Assembly: GCA_965232165.1 (NCBI GenBank)
Contig: CBDDOY010000001.1
Coordinates: forward strand, 434,001-498,000
Source of the DNA: UBA2779 sp965232165
GTDB taxonomy: Bacteria; Spirochaetota; Spirochaetia; DSM-2461
Reading direction: 5' to 3'
Length of the DNA: 64,000 bases
The translations under genes and the position numbers were made by a program. Below the pieces are notes generated by a model. It worked only from the letters and a program-made list of their open reading frames with translations. It was not told where the DNA came from and did no database searches. Positions 25,891 to 35,663 of this stretch are shown here, in pieces; positions within the stretch are counted from its first letter, which is position 1, and every line of letters starts with the position of its first letter.

Positions 25891-26424
25891 ATGAATACTT
25901 CCCCCGATGCCCGGACTGCATCCAGTACACGGGTAGTCCTAGTAATGGGGAACAGCACCTACGAGCACACGACTGTTCTCAAAAACCCGGTGAACGATGC
26001 CTTGGATGCATGGGTAACCCTTGAGAACCTGGGATTCTCGGTAAGCCGCCTGTTCGATGCCAATAAAGGCGAAATGAGACGTGCGGTAGATGAGTTTCAA
26101 CGGCAAATATCCCGAAAAGGAACAGAGATTGCCCTTCTCTACTATGCAGGCCATGGGGTCGAGTATGCGGGAAACAATTATATTATCCCCGTAACAGCGG
26201 AGCTTCCGAATGAATACGCCCTCATGAACGAGGCGGTGAGCCTAGATCTGATAACCGCCGCCATGGACCGTGCCCAGGTAGCCTTCAGCATGATAGTTCT
26301 GATGCGGAGGGGTCAAGACATAGGCAGCAACTTCGCGAGGTTCCTGCGTTCTGCTAGTCGCCCCGATGGCGGCCCCTCAAGTAGCGGTAGCGATCTGGGC
26401 TTCCGCCCCGTTCGGAGGACGTAA
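25891..26424 (+). pseudogene. Caspase-like (C14) protein with the catalytic Cys region deleted
   Basis: Residues 14-125 are a caspase p20 fold: RVVLVMGNSTYEH, NPVNDALDAWVTLENLGFSV and the catalytic His block LLYYAGHGVEYAGNNYIIPV. The expected IVLDACRxN block with the catalytic Cys is replaced: after FSMIVL the sequence jumps to MRRGQDIGSNFARF and RSASRPDGGPSSSGSDLGFR. That tail matches the C-terminus of formylglycine-generating-enzyme (SUMF1) domains, where GFRPVRR is typical. A large internal deletion in a caspase-SUMF1 fusion is the simplest reading. It is open over 177 codons but cannot be a protease. Confidence 0.65.
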
Positions 26425-26502
26425 ATTTTTTGGGTTTTTACCTTTTTACTTTTTGAGATACGTGCTACGCTCTTATTCGTTGCGTTAGCGGAATCAAGAA
26501 AA

Positions 26503-26644
26503 GGGGCTGTGTCAGAACTCGTCTTTGACCCGCATACGGCGTTGAAAAACCCGCTCAAAATGCTCAGGTATACGCATACACTGCGCTTTTAAGCTGATTT
26601 TCCGCCTTGTCTGCGAACCAAATCCTTTGTCCTGACACAGCCCC
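26503..26644. repeat. MITE family 2, copy 1
   Basis: Perfect terminal inverted repeats ggggctgtgtcag and ctgacacagcccc bound a 142-bp non-coding element. A second copy lies at 39985-40127 in the opposite orientation. 26425-26752 contains no gene. Confidence 0.8.
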
Positions 26645-26752
26645 TGAAATTCCTTTTGAATTTTGGAGCATATTGAATTCTTGGAATTTCCCCTGTGTTT
26701 ATTTTGTACAAGGGCGCAAATCGATAAATTTGGCAAAGAGAGGAATATCAGC

Positions 26753-27661
26753 ATGAATAAAATCCCCCTGTTATTCGGAATTATAGCGGTCATTTTTCTT
26801 CTAAACGGATGTCAGGATAAAGAGGTTTTACCTCTGACGACGAATTCCGATACTTATGATCCCGGCACCGGCTGGACCCTTTCCTGGTCTGATGAATTTG
26901 ACGATGGTATCTTTGATACGGACACCTGGGATCGTCAAGTATTAATGGATCCTTTTAATAATGAATGGCAGCAATACACAGGAGATCCCGGTACAGCCTA
27001 CGAACAAGATGACTATATGATTCTCAAAGCTGAGTGGGACGGTAAAGCCCATGGGGATAATCATTATACTTCGGCTAGAGTAATTTCTAATCCCGGCGGG
27101 GGAAATGGAAATTCAGGATCTGCGGGAAAAACTTTCCAATATGGGAAGATCGCCGCTCGAATACAACTCCCCTATGGCAAAGGAATTTGGCCCGCCTTCT
27201 GGATGCTCGGCGACAACATAGACGAGACAGGAGGAGATACTGCCTGGCCCGGATGCGGCGAGATTGATATACTTGAGACTGGAGCAAAGACGGATGATGA
27301 CGGCTACTATGGTCATGCCACACTCCATGGGACCTTGCACTATAATTCTACAGAGGATAATTCTGGAAATAATCATAGCTTAAATGGAAGCCATACTGTT
27401 TTACCAAGCGGAAAATTTGCGGATAATTTTCACGTGTTCGAAATTGAATGGGATAAGTCAAAAATAGTATGGAAGCTTGATGGAGTTCAGTATCATTCGG
27501 AGAATATAACCGCCGATAACATGAGTGAATTTCAACTGCCCTATTATGTCATATTCAATATAGCCGTGGGGGGACACTTTACCCATGCTCCTGATGCAAC
27601 AACACCTTTTCCTCAGTTCATGTATATTGACTGGATAAGGCATTACACCGAGAAAGGATAG
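26753..27661 (+). CDS. Glycoside hydrolase family 16 lipoprotein (laminarinase-like)
   Basis: ATG 26753 follows agagagga at 8 nt and gives a lipoprotein signal with lipobox FLLNGC (C20). The GH16 domain fills the rest: WSDEFDDGIFDTDTWDRQV, an ITSARV-type block (HYTSARVISN), YGKIAARIQLPYGKGIWPAF and the catalytic EIDILE (nucleophile E170, acid/base E175). Family GH16 proteins of this form cleave beta-1,3-glucans. Being lipidated, it would act at the cell surface or in the periplasm. Convergent with the next gene, two nt apart. Confidence 0.9.
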   Translation: MNKIPLLFGIIAVIFLLNGCQDKEVLPLTTNSDTYDPGTGWTLSWSDEFDDGIFDTDTWDRQVLMDPFNNEWQQYTGDPGTAYEQDDYMILKAEWDGKAHGDNHYTSARVISNPGGGNGNSGSAGKTFQYGKIAARIQLPYGKGIWPAFWMLGDNIDETGGDTAWPGCGEIDILETGAKTDDDGYYGHATLHGTLHYNSTEDNSGNNHSLNGSHTVLPSGKFADNFHVFEIEWDKSKIVWKLDGVQYHSENITADNMSEFQLPYYVIFNIAVGGHFTHAPDATTPFPQFMYIDWIRHYTEKG

Positions 27662-27663
27662 TT

Positions 27664-28251
27664 TTACAAGCCCCTCTTCAAAACCAGTTCCTTCCCCCGG
27701 AATCCAACCCCCAGGACCAGCATCGTCTTAGGCCGCCATTTCTCCCGTACGGAGGCTACGTATTTTTCCAGTGCCTGGTCCAAGGCGGCCTGGGCCAGTG
27801 TTTCAAGGGGAACGCTGTCCTTAACATTGCCCTGCTTGAACTCGAATACGAGGGCATCCTCGGCGTTCTGCGGTGTTGGCCCCTTTCGCACCAACACAAT
27901 GTCGGCGCGGCCCTTGCCGTATTCCCGACTGCTTTCCACCGCGTACTCACCGCCGAAATAGGCCAGCAGGCCCAGTATCAGTCCGTGGTAGAAGTTCTCC
28001 CGTCTGGCGGTTTCTTCGTAGGGGGCCCTTGCCGCATCGTGATGGCTGGCCAAAGAGAAGAACATACAGGCCAGGCCCTCCTCAATAGAAGCGGCATCCA
28101 TCTCCCGGATACCCCGAACGAAGCGGAGAAAAGTATCGTTCACCTGCATATCTTTGTTCAGCCATGTTTTAATGACGGTGCTGTAGATTCCCTCTACTTC
28201 ACGGTTCGGGATGGCTAGGCGATAGGAAACTCCGTGGTACTCTTGGCGCAT
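27664..28251 (-). CDS. PD-(D/E)XK nuclease-domain fragment (PDDEXK_9, AAA-like ATPase C-terminus)
   Basis: The 195-aa product matches only the C-terminal part of the AAA-ATPase-like/PDDEXK_9 proteins: YRLAIPNREVEGIY, the ENFYHGLILGLLAYFGG block, then the nuclease core SREYGKGRADIVLVRKG and ALVFEFKQGN (D and ExK). The N-terminal ATPase-like half is missing; the following 140 nt up to the IS30 gene have no match. Probably truncated by IS30-linked rearrangement. Confidence 0.7.
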   Translation of the reverse strand: MRQEYHGVSYRLAIPNREVEGIYSTVIKTWLNKDMQVNDTFLRFVRGIREMDAASIEEGLACMFFSLASHHDAARAPYEETARRENFYHGLILGLLAYFGGEYAVESSREYGKGRADIVLVRKGPTPQNAEDALVFEFKQGNVKDSVPLETLAQAALDQALEKYVASVREKWRPKTMLVLGVGFRGKELVLKRGL

Positions 28252-28393
28252 ATCGCTGGCCTTCAGTTACCCGCTGTGGTACGGGTTCAGGACATAGGTA
28301 ACAGATTTCAAGGTTCAGAAGAGGCATCACCCCCCACTTTTTGTGGAGGTAAGTGTTTCTGATTGAAAGGCTTGAAACCATAGGTTCCCGCGT

Positions 28394-29383
28394 TCAATGA
28401 GTCAAAGCAACACCGGCGACATATTCATAAGGGGTCAGAAAGCCAAGGCGCTTCCTGGGACGTGTGTTTAACCTGTATTCGAGCATAGCCACATCTTCAT
28501 CGGAGATCAAGGCGTAGCTGGTCTTTTTGGGCCAAACCCGGCGAGTCAGACCGACGGCATTCTCAACACTGCCCTTTTCCCAGGAGCTGTAGGGATTACA
28601 GAAATAAGTATTGATCCCCAGCTTATCCCGAAGAGGATGATGACGGCGATTTTCCTGACCGTTATCAAAAGTAATAGATCGGCGCATAGAGGGGGGCAGA
28701 TCAATCAGCTTCTCAACGGGGGCTGCATTCATTTCCTTAGGAGCACACCGAGGCAGCTTTGCCAGAAGTGTAATTCCCAGAACTCGCTCCTGAAGAACCA
28801 TGAGAGCTTCTTTGCTCTGTCTGCTGACGGCTGTATCGGCGGCCTCCCAGTGTCCTGCCTCCTGCCGAAGATCGACTTCGTCAGGACGATCTTCGATACC
28901 GGTCCGATTGGGTATTAGTGTGCGCCTGCCACGCTTTTGGTGCCGTTTTCGCCGATTTTTCCGTCCACAGACGAGATATTGTGTCAAATCCCGCCTTTTT
29001 TCAAAGATATACATGTATATGGTCTCATGGCTGATGCTTTTCCCTGGAAGATCAATCTCAATTCTCCCTGCAATTTGCCGGGGACTCCATCCGAGTTCCA
29101 GTTTTTTAATGACATATTCACGTATAACCGGATCGCTGATCCTCTCACGTTTCCTGCTTTGTCGCCTCCGGATCTGTGACCTGCTATTGGCCCAGTATGC
29201 CTGATATCGATTGTCTTCGGCGCTGTTGTTTTTGATCTCTCTCGAAATGACCGAAGGGTTTCTATCAAGGCGACGGGCAATAGAGCGGATAGATTCTCCC
29301 CGGCGCCTGCCTGTCATAATTTCTTCTCGGTCTTCAGGGGTAAGGACCCTATACAACCTCTTAGACTGTGATGTACATTGCAT
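28394..29383 (-). CDS. IS30-family transposase
   Basis: The 329-aa product is full length. An N-terminal helix-turn-helix (YRVLTPEDREEIMTGRRRGE, SIARRLDRNPSVISREI) is followed by GWSPRQIAGR and SISHETIYMYIF, then the DDE core: D in HWEAADTAV, D in RSITFDNGQE and E in SSWEKGSVEN, and the C-terminal NTRPRKRLGFLTPYE. No frameshift is seen, so this copy may be active. Terminal repeats could not be fixed by eye. Confidence 0.9.
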   Translation of the reverse strand: MQCTSQSKRLYRVLTPEDREEIMTGRRRGESIRSIARRLDRNPSVISREIKNNSAEDNRYQAYWANSRSQIRRRQSRKRERISDPVIREYVIKKLELGWSPRQIAGRIEIDLPGKSISHETIYMYIFEKRRDLTQYLVCGRKNRRKRHQKRGRRTLIPNRTGIEDRPDEVDLRQEAGHWEAADTAVSRQSKEALMVLQERVLGITLLAKLPRCAPKEMNAAPVEKLIDLPPSMRRSITFDNGQENRRHHPLRDKLGINTYFCNPYSSWEKGSVENAVGLTRRVWPKKTSYALISDEDVAMLEYRLNTRPRKRLGFLTPYEYVAGVALTH

Positions 29384-29453
29384 ATAGGCGGTCGCTCCTT
29401 GCTGTGCGTTTTGTGGTTATTACACACTGACAATGGATGCCGCCTTTCTCTAT

Positions 29454-29483
29454 CCCCCTCCGGGGGGTACCCCCCGGAGGGGG
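29454..29483. repeat. Perfect 30-bp GC-rich palindrome
   Basis: ccccctccggggggt is followed by its exact reverse complement. It can form a long uninterrupted hairpin. It sits between the IS30 transposase start and hairpin repeat copy 2; no T-run follows. Confidence 0.8.
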
Positions 29484-29542
29484 CCGGGTGTTGCTTCTCG
29501 GACTTGAACGCGGGTTTGGTGGAAATTCTGCCCCTGATGGAA

Positions 29543-29686
29543 GCGCAAGGGATTGCAGCGGAAATGCCGCTGGCAGCCCCGGCGATTGGCAATGAGCCGG
29601 GGGGAGGGGGGGGCAGGCTGCCAGATTAAGGCATTGGAGCGGAAAGCCCGACCCGAAGGGTTGCGCCCATATATTGATTTCTGAAT
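29543..29686 (+). repeat. Hairpin repeat element (family H), copy 2
   Basis: Contains ctggcagcc ... ggctgccag as a perfect outer stem and ccccggc ... gccgggg as an inner stem, with a G-run interrupted once by A (29599-29613) between them. Otherwise closely matches copies 1, 3 and 4. The gap 29384-29828 has no gene; a MITE family 1 terminus remnant (ttttagaggtaccc) lies at 29760. Confidence 0.8.
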
Positions 29687-29828
29687 TTATGCACATCGGA
29701 TTATCGGGTGTCCTTGTGAGTTGAAATCACATTTCTTCACCAAATTCAAAAATTATGCTTTTAGAGGTACCCATAATTGTTTTTATGTGATAAAATGCAA
29801 CAAATAAAATGATTTAAGGAAGGTATAT

Positions 29829-31229
29829 ATGAGTAATGCCAAGCAACAGATTGCATCGGACATGATTTACCTGCTGGAGGATAAGCCTCCTGCGTTTCAG
29901 GCGTTTTTAGCGGCTCTCCAGCACATGCTGGCGATTTTTATTGGAATTATAACGCCGCCTCTCATCATTGGCGGGGCACTGGGTCTCTCCCCTGAACTCA
30001 AGGCGTACATCATCAGCATGGCGCTGTTTGTTTCGGGTCTTTCTACGTTTATCCAGTGCCGAAGAATTGGCCCTATCGGGTCTGGCCTCTTAAGCATACA
30101 GGGAACGAGTTTCACCTTTCTCTCACTTTGCATAGGTATCGGCCTTTCTGTACTGAAAAGCGGCGGCACACATGAACAGGCCCTTGGCACCATATTCACA
30201 GTTTGTCTGATCTGTTCCCCTGTGGAGATGATCTTCAGCCGATTCATCCCATTTCTGAAGAGAATTATTACTCCCATGGTGAGCGGTGTCGTCGTCACTC
30301 TCATTGGACTATCTCTCATCAGAGTGGGGATTACCGACATTGGCGGCGGTCAATGGCTTCTGGACAATAAGCCGGAAATTTATGCCGGCACAGCCAATCT
30401 TCTGCTCGCCGGGCTGGTGCTTGTCATCATCGTTCTCTTGAACAGAAGTTCGAACAAGTGGCTGAGAATGTCGGCCGTTGTCATCGGTTTGGTCGTCGGC
30501 TACATTGTAGCCGGGTTTCTCAATATGGTGAATTTCGGCAACTTAGCCAGTTCCAAATTTGTCAATGTCCCCATCCCCTTCCGGTTTGGATTCGGCATTA
30601 GCTGGGGACATGTGATTCCCATGGCGCTGCTGTATCTGATTACTACTGTTGAGTCTATAGGAGACCTCACCGCAACTTCGATGATTTCCGGCGAACCCAT
30701 AGAAGGTGAAAAGTATTTCAAGAGAATTTCCGGCGGGGTTCTTGGTGATGGTGTGAACTCAGCGATAGCGGCGGTCTTTAACTCCTTTCCAAACACCACA
30801 TTCAGCCAGAACAACGGTGTTATTCAGATGACTGGCGTAGCCAGCAGGCGTGTGGGTTATTGGATTTCAGGGCTGCTGGTTATCTTCGGTCTCTTCCCCA
30901 TCATAGGCGGCCTGTTTGCGATTATCCCGAATTCCGTTCTTGGCGGTGCCACTATTATCATGTTCGGAACTGTTGCCGCAGCGGGCATTCGCATCATTTC
31001 TTCCCACATCATCACCCGCCGTGATATTATTATCATGGCTATTTCCTTCGGCCTTGGTCTTGGTGTGGTATTCCGCCCTGAGATTCTCCAGAATTTTCCC
31101 CCTGTCATGCGGCAGATTTTCAGTTCTGCCATCACTACGGGCGGATTGGCAGCTATAGTGCTGAACATCATCCTGCCTCACTCTCTGAAAAAGCACCCAA
31201 CCCATGAAGACATCATGGTCGATGTGTGA
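29829..31229 (+). CDS. NCS2-family xanthine/uracil permease
   Basis: The 466-aa product has about 14 hydrophobic segments. NCS2 landmarks are the N-terminal QHMLAIFIGIITPPLIIGGA, the QGTSFTF block, the TTVESIGDLTATSMISGEP block with the substrate-contact Glu, and NSFPNTTFSQNNGVIQMTGV, the family signature. The SQNNG form and length suggest a xanthine/uric-acid member (XanP/UacT-like) rather than UraA. The ATG follows aaggaagg at a good distance. No partner gene is adjacent and no purine riboswitch was recognised. Confidence 0.9.
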   Translation: MSNAKQQIASDMIYLLEDKPPAFQAFLAALQHMLAIFIGIITPPLIIGGALGLSPELKAYIISMALFVSGLSTFIQCRRIGPIGSGLLSIQGTSFTFLSLCIGIGLSVLKSGGTHEQALGTIFTVCLICSPVEMIFSRFIPFLKRIITPMVSGVVVTLIGLSLIRVGITDIGGGQWLLDNKPEIYAGTANLLLAGLVLVIIVLLNRSSNKWLRMSAVVIGLVVGYIVAGFLNMVNFGNLASSKFVNVPIPFRFGFGISWGHVIPMALLYLITTVESIGDLTATSMISGEPIEGEKYFKRISGGVLGDGVNSAIAAVFNSFPNTTFSQNNGVIQMTGVASRRVGYWISGLLVIFGLFPIIGGLFAIIPNSVLGGATIIMFGTVAAAGIRIISSHIITRRDIIIMAISFGLGLGVVFRPEILQNFPPVMRQIFSSAITTGGLAAIVLNIILPHSLKKHPTHEDIMVDV

Positions 31230-31354
31230 AGCGGCTCTAGGGCGCCCTAAGCTCTAGGGCGCCTCTAACTGATCTGTTATGCACAAAATGAGTCCGTCAC
31301 AAACATAGGGATGTGAGTGGTCTGCCGAACAGTAAGATAATGGCCGACGAAGAC

Positions 31355-31380
31355 AACTGACAAGAAATATCTTGTCAGTT
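31355..31380. repeat. Perfect 11-bp stem-loop
   Basis: aactgacaaga and tcttgtcagtt pair perfectly around aata. It lies 125 nt downstream of the permease; no T-run, so termination is uncertain. Confidence 0.5.
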
Positions 31381-31408
31381 CGGCAGTTCGGCAGGCAGAA
31401 GGTGCTTT

Positions 31409-31985
31409 GTGAGACCATACGAACCAAATAAATTGCCTCTGGAAGAACTAGATTATCGGCGATTGTTTTCCCTTCAAAGACGGCAATGGGAGAATCGGGC
31501 GCATCCTGATTCCTCTTTTCCTCTACTAGGAGAAGAAGCTGTCCCAGCCGATGTTCTACCTGAGTTCTTACCTTGAAGCAAATCGGGAAAAGTACTACAT
31601 ACGCCTGCAAAATATTTCCAGTAAAGGAAATTGGGATGGCTGGACAGAATTTTTCCTCAAAGCCATTACCGAACAGGCAAAAAATAATAATCGGAAGGTT
31701 AAAGAGATCATGGGGCTTTACGACAACATAAAATCAAAGATTCAGGAAATTACCCACTCCCAATACACCATTCACCTGTTGGATGCCGTCTTTGACCGAC
31801 CCATTTTTGAAACAACGGATTTTGTGAACAGGACAAAAATTCATAAGCCCACGGCCATGGGATTATTGCGACAGCTAAAGGGCAATGGCATTTTGAAGGA
31901 ATTGCGGTCAGGAAGTGGACGACGTGCAGCGGTTCTATGCTTCCCTGAGCTTCTGAATATTACCGAGAGCAGGAAAATCTTCTGA
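31409..31985 (+). pseudogene. Fic-family protein, internally deleted and with in-frame TAG
   Basis: GTG 31409 opens VRPYEPNKLPLEELDYRRL, a Fic N-terminal pattern, which then jumps directly and in another frame to the Fic active-site segment PFKDGNGRIGRILIPLFLY. The motif His before PF is lost. A TAG follows that LFLY, after which the same frame continues EKKLSQPMFYLSSYLEANRE and a C-terminal winged helix up to 31985. AMPylation activity is not possible from this gene. It marks the left side of the decayed defence island. Confidence 0.75.
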
Positions 31986-32106
31986 TTGGATTTGTGTATC
32001 GTCTGGCATTCTCAACCGGTTTTATGTATCGCAACTCGATATTCACGATACACAAAAGGATTTGCGGCTTACAGAACATCCACAAACTCTTCTCGTGTTG
32101 AGGTCT

Positions 32107-32141
32107 TTTCCGTGTCTTCTGTGTATTCCGTGATTAAAAAC
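32107..32141 (+). repeat. Dispersed CGTG-type repeat upstream of mod
   Basis: tccgtgtcttctgtgtattc followed by cgtgattaaaa; the same family as 538-645. It directly precedes the mod ribosome binding site. Confidence 0.55.
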
Positions 32142-32154
32142 AGGAGATTTGCCG

Positions 32155-34128
32155 ATGGAGAAATTGAAAATGCACAGTCCAGATTTTACTGAAGAAAACA
32201 TTGCAAAGCTGTCATACTGGTTTCCGGGCTGCGTAACCGAATCGATCAATGAAGATGGCAATCCGAAAAAATCCATCGACTTTGATCTACTGCGGCAGGA
32301 ACTGTCTACCGCAATCGTGGAAGGGCCGCAGGAGCGCTACCACCTCAACTGGCCCGGTAAGCGGGAATCCTTGTTGACAGCCAATGCGCCCACCGCCAAG
32401 ACGCTTCGACCCTGCCGGGAAGAGAGCGTAAACTTTGATACCACGGAAAACCTGTTCATTGAAGGCGACAATCTGGATGCCCTGAAACTCCTGCAGGAAA
32501 CTTACCTCGGCAAGGTTAAGATGATCTATATTGATCCGCCGTACAACACGGGTAAGGATTTCATCTATGCCGATAACTTTGCCGAATCCACGGAAGAATA
32601 TCTCTTGGACTCCGGGCAGAAAGATGAAAAAGGCAATCGACTTGTGGCCAATACCGACTCTAATGGACGGTTTCATTCGGATTGGTTGAGTATGATGTAT
32701 TCACGGTTAAGGCTGGCGAGGAATCTTCTTAAGGACGATGGGGTGATTTTCATCAGTATTGATGATGGAGAAGTGTCAAACCTTCGAAAAATGTGTGATG
32801 AAGTTTTTGGAGCAGAAAATTTCCTTACCGTTCTCATTTGGAAATCAAGACAAATCATTGACAGCCGAAATAAAAATAATGCCTCAAATGATCACGAGTA
32901 CGTACTGGTTTATTCACGAGAAGTGATAGATGCCAAACTTAGAGGCAAAGAGATTGCACTTTCAAAGTACAAAAACCCAGACAATGATCCTCGTGGACCC
33001 TGGATGAGTAACAGTATTCTTGGTCCCGCTAATGCATCACAAAGGCCAAATCTTCATTACGCAATATCTAACCCTGAAACAGGTATTAGCTACAATTGTC
33101 AAGAGGATACAGGGTGGAGATATTCACGAGAAACGATGTCTCAAAAAATATCTGAAGGGAGAATTGTTTTTCCTCAAAAAGAAGATGGACGGCCTCGTGA
33201 AAAAAATATTTGGAGGAGTTGTCTGATAGGTTTACTGGATTTTCGTCTATTTTGCCTGAAGATGCAGGCTATACTTTGAACGGGACTCGTGAAGTCCGCG
33301 ACATGCTCAAAGGGAAATTATTTGATTTTCCAAAACCTGTATCGTTACTAAAAATTTTGATTCAGCAAGGTGCTTGGAATAATGACGACATCATCCTCGA
33401 CTTCTTCGCCGGCTCTGCCACCACCGCCCACGCGGTCATGCAACTCAACGCAGAAGATGGCGGCAACCGAAAATTCATTATGATTCAGTTGCCAGAAACC
33501 TGTGATGAAAAATCCGAGGCGTTCAAAGCGGGCTACAAAACCATTGCCGAAATCAGCAAGGAACGTATCCGCCGGGCCGGAAAACAATTGAAAACTGATA
33601 ATGAGAAATTGACAGCTAAAGGAGAAGATCATTCTCAATTGGACACGGGTTTCCGCGTCCTCAAGGTCGATTCCTCCAATATGGCCGATGTCTATTACAC
33701 GCCGGATGCCATCAAACAAGATGAACTTCAGTTTTCTACCGACAACATAAAGGACGGCCGCACGTCTGAAGACCTGCTTTTCCAGGTCCTGCTCGACTGG
33801 GGTGTGGAATTTGACGCTTCCAATTTCTAAGGAAATTGTGCGCGTCATGAAGGATGAAGGCGGAAGGATAAAGGAGGAAATGGGGTTATCTGATTCTCAG
33901 CTTTCATCCTTCCAAGAATACGAGGTATTCTTTGTCGATGGCAACACGCTGTCCGCCTGCTTCGTGAAGGATGGTGAAATAACCGAAGAATTCTGTAAAG
34001 GGCTGGCCCAGCGCCAGCCGCTCCGCGTCGTTTTCCGCGACTCAGGGTTCAAGGATGACAGCGTAAAAATTAACGTCGAACAGATATTCAAACTTATGAG
34101 CCCGCACACCGATGTGAAGACAATTTAA
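32155..34128 (+). pseudogene. mod: Type III restriction-modification methyltransferase (Mod), two frameshifts
   Basis: ATG 32155 follows aggag. The N-terminal frame holds ENLFIEGDNLDALKLLQETY and the beta-class catalytic DPPYNTGKDFIYADNFAEST, then FHSDWLSMMYSRLRLARNLL. Near 33200, in a run of seven A, the frame shifts; the next frame carries KLFDFPKPVSLLKILIQQ and the SAM motif ILDFFAGSATTAHAV. Near 33808 an extra A shifts again, proved by the duplicate at 36478-37133, which lacks it. The last frame ends FRDSGFKDDSVKINVEQIF. It would have methylated adenine in the type III recognition site. Two single-base indels make it inactive unless they are read errors. Confidence 0.85.
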
Positions 34129-34138
34129 GGGAGTGTTA

Positions 34139-35608
34139 ATGCGTCAAATAGAATACTTAAAGAGTTTAGTTCATGAGCTTTGTCAATTATCCGAATGTGA
34201 GTGGGTTGAGTTCAAACATAATTATGCCCAATCAGACGATATTGGCAAGTATATCTCGGCCTTATCCAACTCTGCCTTGTTGTACGGCAAAGATAAGGCC
34301 TATATGCTTTGGGGGATTGATGATGGAACACACGATATAATAGGGACTGATTTCTCTTTGAATAAAGCCAAAGTGGGAAATGAGGAATTGGAAAACTGGT
34401 TATTGCAGCGGCTTAATCCCAAAATAAACTTTAAATTTGAGACCATTGAAGTCGAAGACAACACCGTTGTGCTATTACAAATCAACGCAGCCAGCAAGCA
34501 CCCCACATCTTTTACCAAGGAGAAATATGTTCGCATTGGTTCCTATTGCAAAAAATTAAAAGATTTTCCTGAAAAAGAGCGTGAGCTTTGGCGGTTGTTG
34601 GATCAAGTCCCCTTTGAAAGTCAGTTGTCTCTGGAGAAAATCAGCAAAGATAGGGCCTTGGAATTGCTGGATTATTCTTGCTATTTTGATCTTACGAAAA
34701 TGCCTATTCCAGACGGGCATCAGGCAATATTAGAAGTGCTCATTGCAGAAGAATTCATTCAAAAGGATGATTCCGGGCTTTACAATGTTACCAACTTAGG
34801 TGCCGTTCTTTTCGCTAAGGATTTAACTCATTTCCCCAATTTAAAAAGAAAAGCTGCCCGAGTTATTCAGTACAAAGGAAAAAATAAACTGGAAACTGTC
34901 AGAGAACAACAGGGTAAAAAAGGTTATGCCATTGGCTTCAACGATCTTGTTGACTATATCATGACTTTGATGTCGGCAGAAGAAAACCTTAGCTCATCTA
35001 TTCGCAAAGAGACGACGATGTTTCCTAAACTGGCGGTCCGTGAATTGGTCGCCAATGCTTTGATTCATCAAGATTTCTTTGAAACAGGTACGGGAGTGAT
35101 GATTGAACTGTTTTCTGATCGCTTGGAAATTTCTAATCCTGGTATACCTCTGGTCAATGTCGAACGCTTTCTGGATACGCCGCCTAAATCTAGGAATGAA
35201 AAACTTGCTTCACTGTTACGCCGTTTAGGAATATGTGAAGAGAGGGGTTCAGGAATTGACAAAGTCATATTTGAGGTCGAGATAAATCAGTTGCCAGCAC
35301 CCGCATTTGAAATACCTGAAAAATCAACACGTGTTGTTTTATTTTCACACCGCGAATTGAAAAACTTAACCAAACAAGACCGAGTGCGGGCCTGCTATTT
35401 TCATGCTTCACTCAAATATATTGAGCGGGATTATATGACAAATAGCAGTTTAAGAGAGCGTTTTGGCATTGATGCAAAAAATGGAGCTATGGCTACCCGT
35501 ATTATCAATGATGCCCTAGAAAGCAAGCTTATCTGTGTTTATGATAAAAGTGTTGGAGCTAAGGCTCGAAGATATATCCCGAGTTGGGCGGGAGGTAAAA
35601 ATGTCTGA
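34139..35608 (+). CDS. AlbA_2/Schlafen-like domain protein with HATPase_c_4 domain
   Basis: ATG 34139 follows aagggag. Residues 10-150 are an AlbA_2 (Schlafen AlbA_2) domain with ECEWVEFKHNYAQSDDIGKY and AYMLWGIDDGTHDIIGTDF. Residues 270-400 match the HATPase_c_4 region of RecG-like transcriptional regulators: KLAVRELVANALIHQDF, RLEISNPGIPLVNVERF and RRLGICEERGSGIDKV. A C-terminal winged helix follows. It is intact although both neighbours are broken. Related genes sit inside type I and III restriction loci and are thought to regulate or modulate defence; the role here is inferred. Confidence 0.85.
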   Translation: MRQIEYLKSLVHELCQLSECEWVEFKHNYAQSDDIGKYISALSNSALLYGKDKAYMLWGIDDGTHDIIGTDFSLNKAKVGNEELENWLLQRLNPKINFKFETIEVEDNTVVLLQINAASKHPTSFTKEKYVRIGSYCKKLKDFPEKERELWRLLDQVPFESQLSLEKISKDRALELLDYSCYFDLTKMPIPDGHQAILEVLIAEEFIQKDDSGLYNVTNLGAVLFAKDLTHFPNLKRKAARVIQYKGKNKLETVREQQGKKGYAIGFNDLVDYIMTLMSAEENLSSSIRKETTMFPKLAVRELVANALIHQDFFETGTGVMIELFSDRLEISNPGIPLVNVERFLDTPPKSRNEKLASLLRRLGICEERGSGIDKVIFEVEINQLPAPAFEIPEKSTRVVLFSHRELKNLTKQDRVRACYFHASLKYIERDYMTNSSLRERFGIDAKNGAMATRIINDALESKLICVYDKSVGAKARRYIPSWAGGKNV

Positions 35609-35663
35609 CTGGGGAAGAGTGTTTGATGAGCCCCATGATTCCTAACGGCCTGATTACTAATAC

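Noticed and set aside
29690..29828. Purine riboswitch upstream of the NCS2 permease
   Set aside because: No conserved purine-riboswitch loops or P1 stem could be found; the region holds a MITE remnant instead.
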